Shown here one piece after another: positions 4,213-7,825 of a stretch of 7,825 nucleotides of DNA. Origin of the DNA: Candidatus Sediminicultor tertius. Its GTDB lineage: Bacteria; Atribacterota; Phoenicimicrobiia; Phoenicimicrobiales; Phoenicimicrobiaceae. The DNA is taken from contig DPXH01000047.1 in assembly GCA_003527405.1 (NCBI GenBank), positions 1 to 7,825 on the forward strand. Direction: 5' to 3'. The notes under the pieces were generated by a model. The model made no database searches. It was not told the origin of the DNA and was given only the letters and a program-made list of their open reading frames with translations. How positions within the stretch are numbered: the first letter of the stretch is position 1; each line of letters opens with the position of its first letter. The position numbers and the translations under genes are program-made.

Positions 4213-5049
4213 ATGAATAGAAAGACAGGTATTAGTGAAATAAATTTAGGGAAAAAAATATTTGAAATAATAGAGAGGATTCGTCAGGAAAGACCCTTAA
4301 TCCATAATATTACCAATATGGTAGCGATGAATGATTCTGCTAACATTATCTTAGCTATTGGGGGTCTTCCGGTAATGGCTCATGCCCAGGCAGAAGTAAG
4401 AGAAATGGTGCGTGTTGCCGGGGCATTAGTATTAAATATTGGTACCTTAACCTCTGAACAGATTGATTCAATGATTGCTGCTGGGGAAGAAGCAAATAAT
4501 TTAAAAAAACCAGTGGTACTTGACCCAGTAGGAGCAGGGGCAACCCATCTGCGCACAGAGAGTGCCCTTCGTCTACAGGAAAGGGTTAAACTTGATATAG
4601 TTAGAGGAAATCATGCGGAGATTTCTATTTTGGCGGGCCTTAAAGGGAATATAAAAGGGGTGGAATCAGTTGGTAGTGGGAAAAATGCTGTTGAGGTAGC
4701 CCGGTCTTTAGCCCGTAAACATAATCAGGTGGTAATAATTACTGGTAAACAGGATATAGTTACTGATGGTAAGACGGTGATAGAGATAAACAATGGTTCT
4801 CCAATGCTGGGGACTATCACCGCCACTGGTTGTATGGTGACCTCTTTGATCGCAACATTTGCTGCAGTATGTGATGATTATATTATGGCTTCCACCGGGG
4901 CTCTGGTCTGTTTTGGGTTAGCCGGAGAAAGGGCAGCGGTAAAAGCCCAGGGTCCAGGTAGTTTTAAAGTAAATTTATTTGATGAAGTATACAATTTGAA
5001 TGAGGAAATAATCTGTAAGGGTTTGAAGGTGAATATTTATGAATTATAA
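4213..5049 (+). CDS. thiM: Hydroxyethylthiazole kinase ThiM
   Basis: This cytoplasmic salvage kinase phosphorylates 4-methyl-5-(2-hydroxyethyl)thiazole with ATP, giving the thiazole phosphate used by ThiE. At 278 aa it has normal length for the ribokinase-like fold family. Seen motifs are PLIHNITN (28-35), PVMAHA (53-58), LNIGTLT (74-80), PVVLDPVGAGAT (100-111), RGNHAEI (131-137), IITGKQD (175-181) and the anion-hole/active-site stretch TATGCM with C207. The SD AGGAG (4201-4205) is 7 nt before the ATG. It overlaps thiE by 11 nt, implying translational coupling of thiazole phosphorylation and its consumption. With thiW, and no thiazole synthesis genes here, it points to thiazole salvage. Confidence 0.96.
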   Translation: MNRKTGISEINLGKKIFEIIERIRQERPLIHNITNMVAMNDSANIILAIGGLPVMAHAQAEVREMVRVAGALVLNIGTLTSEQIDSMIAAGEEANNLKKPVVLDPVGAGATHLRTESALRLQERVKLDIVRGNHAEISILAGLKGNIKGVESVGSGKNAVEVARSLARKHNQVVIITGKQDIVTDGKTVIEINNGSPMLGTITATGCMVTSLIATFAAVCDDYIMASTGALVCFGLAGERAAVKAQGPGSFKVNLFDEVYNLNEEIICKGLKVNIYEL

Positions 5050-5674
5050 CCTCTATATAATTACCGATCAGAGAATTTCTCATGGCAAGTCTCATTTGGA
5101 AGTTGCCGAAGCTGCTCTTGCGGGGGGAGCGACAGTTATTCAATTTCGAGATAAAGAAATGAAAGATTCAGAGGCTGTTGTAGCTTGTCGGGAGATTTAT
5201 AAATTAACTAAGAAAAAAGGTGTATCTTTTATAGTGAATGACCGAGTAGAAATAGCAAAAGCAGTAGATGCTGATGGTGTTCATTTGGGGCAAGAGGATA
5301 TGTCTTTTGGTTCAGCCAGAAAGATATTAGGTAAAGAAAAAATAATTGGGATTTCAGCAGAGACGGTTGAGCAGGCTCTAAAGGCAGTAGAAGGAGGTGC
5401 AGATTACTTAGGAATAGGCCCGATATATCCCACGACTACTAAACCTGATGCAGGTAAAGCATTAGGAATAGCCAAATTAAAAGAAATTAGAAAGTCGGTA
5501 AATATCCCTATTGTAGCTATCGGCGGCATTAATGAGAATAATTTAGAAGAAGTACTAAAGGCAGGAGTTGATGGGGTAGCGGTTATTTCTGCAGTAGTTA
5601 GCGCTCCCGATATAATCAAAGCTTGCCGAAAATTAAAAAATAAAATAGAATATATCAAAAAGCGTAAAACATAA
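5039..5674 (+). CDS. thiE: Thiamin-phosphate synthase ThiE
   Basis: Condenses HMP-PP with thiazole phosphate to thiamin monophosphate, releasing pyrophosphate; a TIM-barrel cytoplasmic enzyme. The 211-aa length is normal. Seen motifs are QFRDK (35-39), NDR (67-69), GVHLGQED (80-87), GIGPIYPTTTKPDAG (125-139) and IPIVAIGGI (156-164). The motif usually written TKKDAG is TKPDAG here. The start overlaps the thiM end, with SD AAGGTG (5026-5031) 7 nt upstream. The last codons (tail IKKRKT) run into an intergenic inverted repeat, so the charged tail is probably repeat-derived and not part of the barrel. Last gene before a 151-nt gap. Confidence 0.96.
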   Translation: MNYNLYIITDQRISHGKSHLEVAEAALAGGATVIQFRDKEMKDSEAVVACREIYKLTKKKGVSFIVNDRVEIAKAVDADGVHLGQEDMSFGSARKILGKEKIIGISAETVEQALKAVEGGADYLGIGPIYPTTTKPDAGKALGIAKLKEIRKSVNIPIVAIGGINENNLEEVLKAGVDGVAVISAVVSAPDIIKACRKLKNKIEYIKKRKT

Positions 5675-5760
5675 ATTGCAAAACGTAAAACTATATGCCA
5701 AAGCTAAAAACTGAGAAAAAAGTTTTAAATTTTGAATTATGGTTTTTTGTTTTTCGCTTT
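5659..5760. repeat. Imperfect inverted repeat across thiE 3' end and gap
   Basis: The A-rich arm 5659-5691 aligns with the reverse complement of the T-rich arm 5722-5760. AAAGCG matches CGCTTT exactly, then a 6-nt block with one mismatch, an 8-nt insertion in the right arm, and a further block of about 20 nt with few differences ending at AAAAC/GTTTT. The centre is 5692-5721. Within the left half a TAAAAC/TAAAAAC unit recurs at 20-21 nt spacing (5665, 5686, 5705). This looks like a degenerate intergenic palindrome or a small non-autonomous element. It starts inside the last codons of thiE and fills most of the thiE-thiL gap. Confidence 0.5.
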
Positions 5761-5825
5761 AAGTTTCTAGTTTTAATATTAGCTATTCATTATCGACTAT
5801 ATACTAGAAAAAAGGCGGTAAAATA

Positions 5826-6845
5826 ATGAAAATTTCAGAGATTGGTGAATTTGGATTAATTAATCGAATAAGTAAAGATACTATCGTTAACCCTAAAAAT
5901 ATCTTATTAGGTATAGGAGATGATTGTGCTGCTTATTATACTTCTACTGATAAAATAGTCCTGGCTACCTGTGATATGTTGGTGGAAAATATCCATTTTA
6001 CTCTTTCCACTTGCTCTCCCCGACAATTAGGTAAAAAAGCAATAGCAGTTAATATAAGTGATATTGCCGCAATGGGAGGAATTCCCCGCCAGGCACTGCT
6101 CTCTTTAGGATCTTCTTCTGATACTTCTGTTGAATTTATTGATCAATTAGCTGATGGGATGAAAGAGGAAGCCAAATTGTTTGAGGTTAATATAGTCGGT
6201 GGAGATACAGTTCGTTCACCTTTAGGATTAGTAATTAATGTAACTTTAATCGGAGAAGTGGAACCCGAGTTAATAGTTAGAAGAAGTACTGCAAAACCAG
6301 GTGATTTGATAATGGTTACTGGAGAATTAGGGGGTTCTGCTGCTGGATTAAGTTTATTATTGGAAGAAAAAAAATATTCCTCGGTTCCTTTAAATATTGC
6401 CGAAGAGGTAAAATCGGCTCATCTTTCTCCTACCCCCCGGATAAAAGAGGGAAGAATTATAGCCAGAGAAAGATTAGCTAACTCAATGATTGATATTAGT
6501 GATGGTTTAGCAAGTGATTTAATCCGAATATGTGAAGCAAGCACGGTAGGAGCAAAGGTTTATGCTTCTAAGATTCCCATTCTTTCTGCAGCAAAAGAAG
6601 TAGGGAGATTAATAAAAAAGGATCCCCTTGATTTGGCTCTTTATGGCGGGGAGGATTATGAATTATTATTTACTGTTTCTCCTAAGGAAGCAGACAATAT
6701 TATTAAATTATTAAAAAAAGAATTAAACGCTAAAGTATCGGTAATCGGTGAAATTAGAGAAGAGAAAGAAGGTATTAAATTAGAAAATTTACAGGGAAAA
6801 GTGGTTGATCTTCAACCTAAAGGCTACAATCATTTTAGGAGGTAA
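5826..6845 (+). CDS. thiL: Thiamin-monophosphate kinase ThiL
   Basis: Phosphorylates thiamin monophosphate to the active cofactor TPP with ATP; a cytoplasmic AIRS/PurM-fold enzyme. At 339 aa it is normal or slightly long. Seen motifs are EFGLINRI (8-15), GIGDDCA (29-35), CDMLVENIHF (49-58, usually TDMLVEGVHF), NISDIAAMGG (76-85), the Mg/ATP motif GGDT (125-128), GELGGSAAGL (166-175), IDISDGL (222-228) and GGEDYELLF (274-282). The SD AAAGGCGGT (5811-5819) has one mismatch to consensus and lies about 7 nt before the ATG. It stands 151 nt after thiE, beyond an inverted repeat, so it may be read through from the thiC operon or have its own promoter. It is tightly joined to thiD (5-nt gap). Confidence 0.96.
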   Translation: MKISEIGEFGLINRISKDTIVNPKNILLGIGDDCAAYYTSTDKIVLATCDMLVENIHFTLSTCSPRQLGKKAIAVNISDIAAMGGIPRQALLSLGSSSDTSVEFIDQLADGMKEEAKLFEVNIVGGDTVRSPLGLVINVTLIGEVEPELIVRRSTAKPGDLIMVTGELGGSAAGLSLLLEEKKYSSVPLNIAEEVKSAHLSPTPRIKEGRIIARERLANSMIDISDGLASDLIRICEASTVGAKVYASKIPILSAAKEVGRLIKKDPLDLALYGGEDYELLFTVSPKEADNIIKLLKKELNAKVSVIGEIREEKEGIKLENLQGKVVDLQPKGYNHFRR

Positions 6846-6850
6846 TTACA

Positions 6851-7633
6851 ATGAAGATAGTTTTAACTATTGCTGGGTCGGATTCGGGTGGAGGAGCAGG
6901 TATCCAGGCAGATTTAAAAACCTTTTCTGCCCTGGGAGTTTATGGAATGAGTGTTTTAACCTCTATTACTGCTCAGAATACTTTAGGAGTACAGGGCATC
7001 CATGATCTTCCTCCTAATTTTGTAGGTTTGCAGATTGATTCGGTAATGCAAGATATAGGGGCTGATGCGGTAAAGATAGGAATGTTATCTAATGCCCAGA
7101 TAATTAAGATAGTAAGTGAGAAGATCAAGGAATATAAGGTAAAAAATCTGGTTATTGATCCAGTTATGGTAGCCAAAGGTGGGAATCGTCTGCTCAAAGA
7201 AGATGCAGTAGAGGCGTTAAAACAGGAATTAATCCCTTTGGCTACGGCAGTTACTCCCAATCTTATGGAAGCAGAAGTTCTATCAGGTTTAAGGATTCAA
7301 AATATTGAAGATATGAAAGAAGCAGCTCGAAAGATCTATAACTTGGGACCAAAGAATGTTTTGATAAAAGGGGGACATCTTTTATCTAAAGAGGCGATAG
7401 ACCTTCTATTTAATGGTAACAATTTTAAAGAATTTAAGGCAGAAAGGATTAATACTAAAAATACTCACGGGACAGGCTGCACCCTTTCTTCTGCTATTGC
7501 TGCAGGACTGGCTCAAGAAAAAGGAATAGAAGAAGCAGTAGATATTGCTAAAAAGTATATTACTTTAGCTATTAAAAATTCCTTAAATATTGGTCACGGT
7601 CATGGTCCACTCAATCATTTAGTCCATCTGTAA
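6851..7633 (+). CDS. thiD: HMP / HMP-P kinase ThiD
   Basis: A bifunctional ribokinase-fold enzyme that phosphorylates hydroxymethylpyrimidine and then HMP-P to HMP-PP, the pyrimidine substrate of ThiE. The HMP-P step is needed after ThiC. At 260 aa it is typical. Seen motifs are AGSDSGGGAGIQAD (8-21), SITAQNT (38-44), DPVM (103-106), TPNLMEAE (135-142), KGGH (173-176), the active-site segment NTHGTGC (204-210) and the C-terminal GHGPLNH (250-256). The SD AGGAGGT (6837-6843) overlaps the thiL stop codon with 7 nt to the ATG, so translation is coupled to thiL. Last gene of the cluster, followed by a strong terminator. Confidence 0.97.
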   Translation: MKIVLTIAGSDSGGGAGIQADLKTFSALGVYGMSVLTSITAQNTLGVQGIHDLPPNFVGLQIDSVMQDIGADAVKIGMLSNAQIIKIVSEKIKEYKVKNLVIDPVMVAKGGNRLLKEDAVEALKQELIPLATAVTPNLMEAEVLSGLRIQNIEDMKEAARKIYNLGPKNVLIKGGHLLSKEAIDLLFNGNNFKEFKAERINTKNTHGTGCTLSSAIAAGLAQEKGIEEAVDIAKKYITLAIKNSLNIGHGHGPLNHLVHL

Positions 7634-7662
7634 TTATCTTTTAACAAATTTTATCAATAACG

Positions 7663-7695
7663 ACGGGGTGGATAAATCCGCTCCGTTTATTTTTC
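7663..7695 (+). terminator. Intrinsic terminator after thiD
   Basis: ACGGGGTGGA (7663-7672) pairs with TCCGCTCCGT (7677-7686) over ten pairs, two of them G-U, around a TAAA loop. It is followed by TTATTTTT. This is a clean Rho-independent terminator 30 nt after the thiD stop, marking the end of the thiamin operon. Confidence 0.9.
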
Positions 7696-7789
7696 TAACT
7701 ATACATCTGTATCTGTAAGAGATTCCTCAGAAAATCCCTCTTTAAATCCATCATCAACTTATGCAGCAATATTATAAAAACAAAAAAGT

Positions 7790-7818
7790 TTGTAGAAGAA
7801 AAAAAATAAGTGTAAAAT
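7790..7818 (+). promoter_or_regulatory. Possible sigma-70-type promoter facing out of the window
   Basis: TTGTAG (7790-7795) and TAAAAT (7813-7818) are separated by 17 nt and resemble -35 and -10 boxes in A-rich DNA. They lie after the thiD terminator and would drive a gene to the right of the window. AT-rich sequence gives such matches by chance, so this is weak. Nothing else was recognised in 7696-7825. Confidence 0.3.
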
Positions 7819-7825
7819 ATTAAAT

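Noticed and set aside
7699..7761. Minus-strand peptide fragment (ending in ESLTDTDV) as the end of a leftward gene
   Set aside because: It is only about 19 codons between stops; too short to recognise. The A/T-rich region to its right carries no continuing frame.
1..7825. CRISPR array, tRNA or rRNA, insertion sequence, toxin-antitoxin or defence system
   Set aside because: No regularly spaced repeat array, cloverleaf, rRNA core segment, transposase motif or defence gene was seen. The TAAAAC units near 5665-5711 are too short and too few for a CRISPR.

Overview
The window is a thiamin (vitamin B1) gene cluster from an AT-rich bacterium, preceded by a small single-RRM RNA-binding protein gene. 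All genes are on the + strand, most with strong Shine-Dalgarno (SD) sites 7-8 nt before the start. Low GC, strong SD sites, two ECF-type S components (ThiT, ThiW), a thiamin pyrophosphokinase and a short (about 430 aa) ThiC suggest an anaerobic low-GC Clostridia-like bacterium or a deep candidate phylum with similar content (for example Atribacterota). The sequence alone does not settle this.

Layout: 1-199 is a structured leader for the RRM gene (200-460), with a weak hairpin after it. A TPP riboswitch with an intrinsic terminator (about 534-678) controls thiT (thiamin uptake, 718-1272) and a thiamin pyrophosphokinase gene (1284-1958). After a strong hairpin, a near-identical second TPP riboswitch and terminator (about 2032-2177) controls thiC (2290-3573), thiW (3618-4124), thiM (4213-5049) and thiE (5039-5674). 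A 151-nt gap containing an imperfect inverted repeat precedes thiL (5826-6845) and thiD (6851-7633), and a clean intrinsic terminator closes the cluster at 7663-7695. The last 130 nt hold no recognisable gene, only a possible promoter facing right.

The encoded pathway is a mosaic. ThiC makes the pyrimidine half (HMP-P) de novo and ThiD phosphorylates it. The thiazole half appears to be scavenged: ThiW is a predicted thiazole importer and ThiM phosphorylates the thiazole alcohol, and no ThiG/ThiS/ThiF/ThiH/ThiO is present here. ThiE joins the halves and ThiL makes TPP. ThiT plus the pyrophosphokinase form a separate route from imported thiamin straight to TPP. The two routes sit behind duplicated copies of one riboswitch.

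The least expected signal is upstream of the RRM gene. One CU-rich strand can pair either with an upstream SD look-alike or with the true SD, which suggests a two-state RNA switch controlling an RNA-binding protein. Other points of note are the structure-preserving substitutions between the riboswitch copies, a linker hairpin conserved in both, a perfect 14-bp palindrome before thiC, a C-x2-C-x3-C cluster motif in ThiC, a probable transporter-gene remnant between thiW and thiM, and an inverted repeat that supplies the last codons of thiE.
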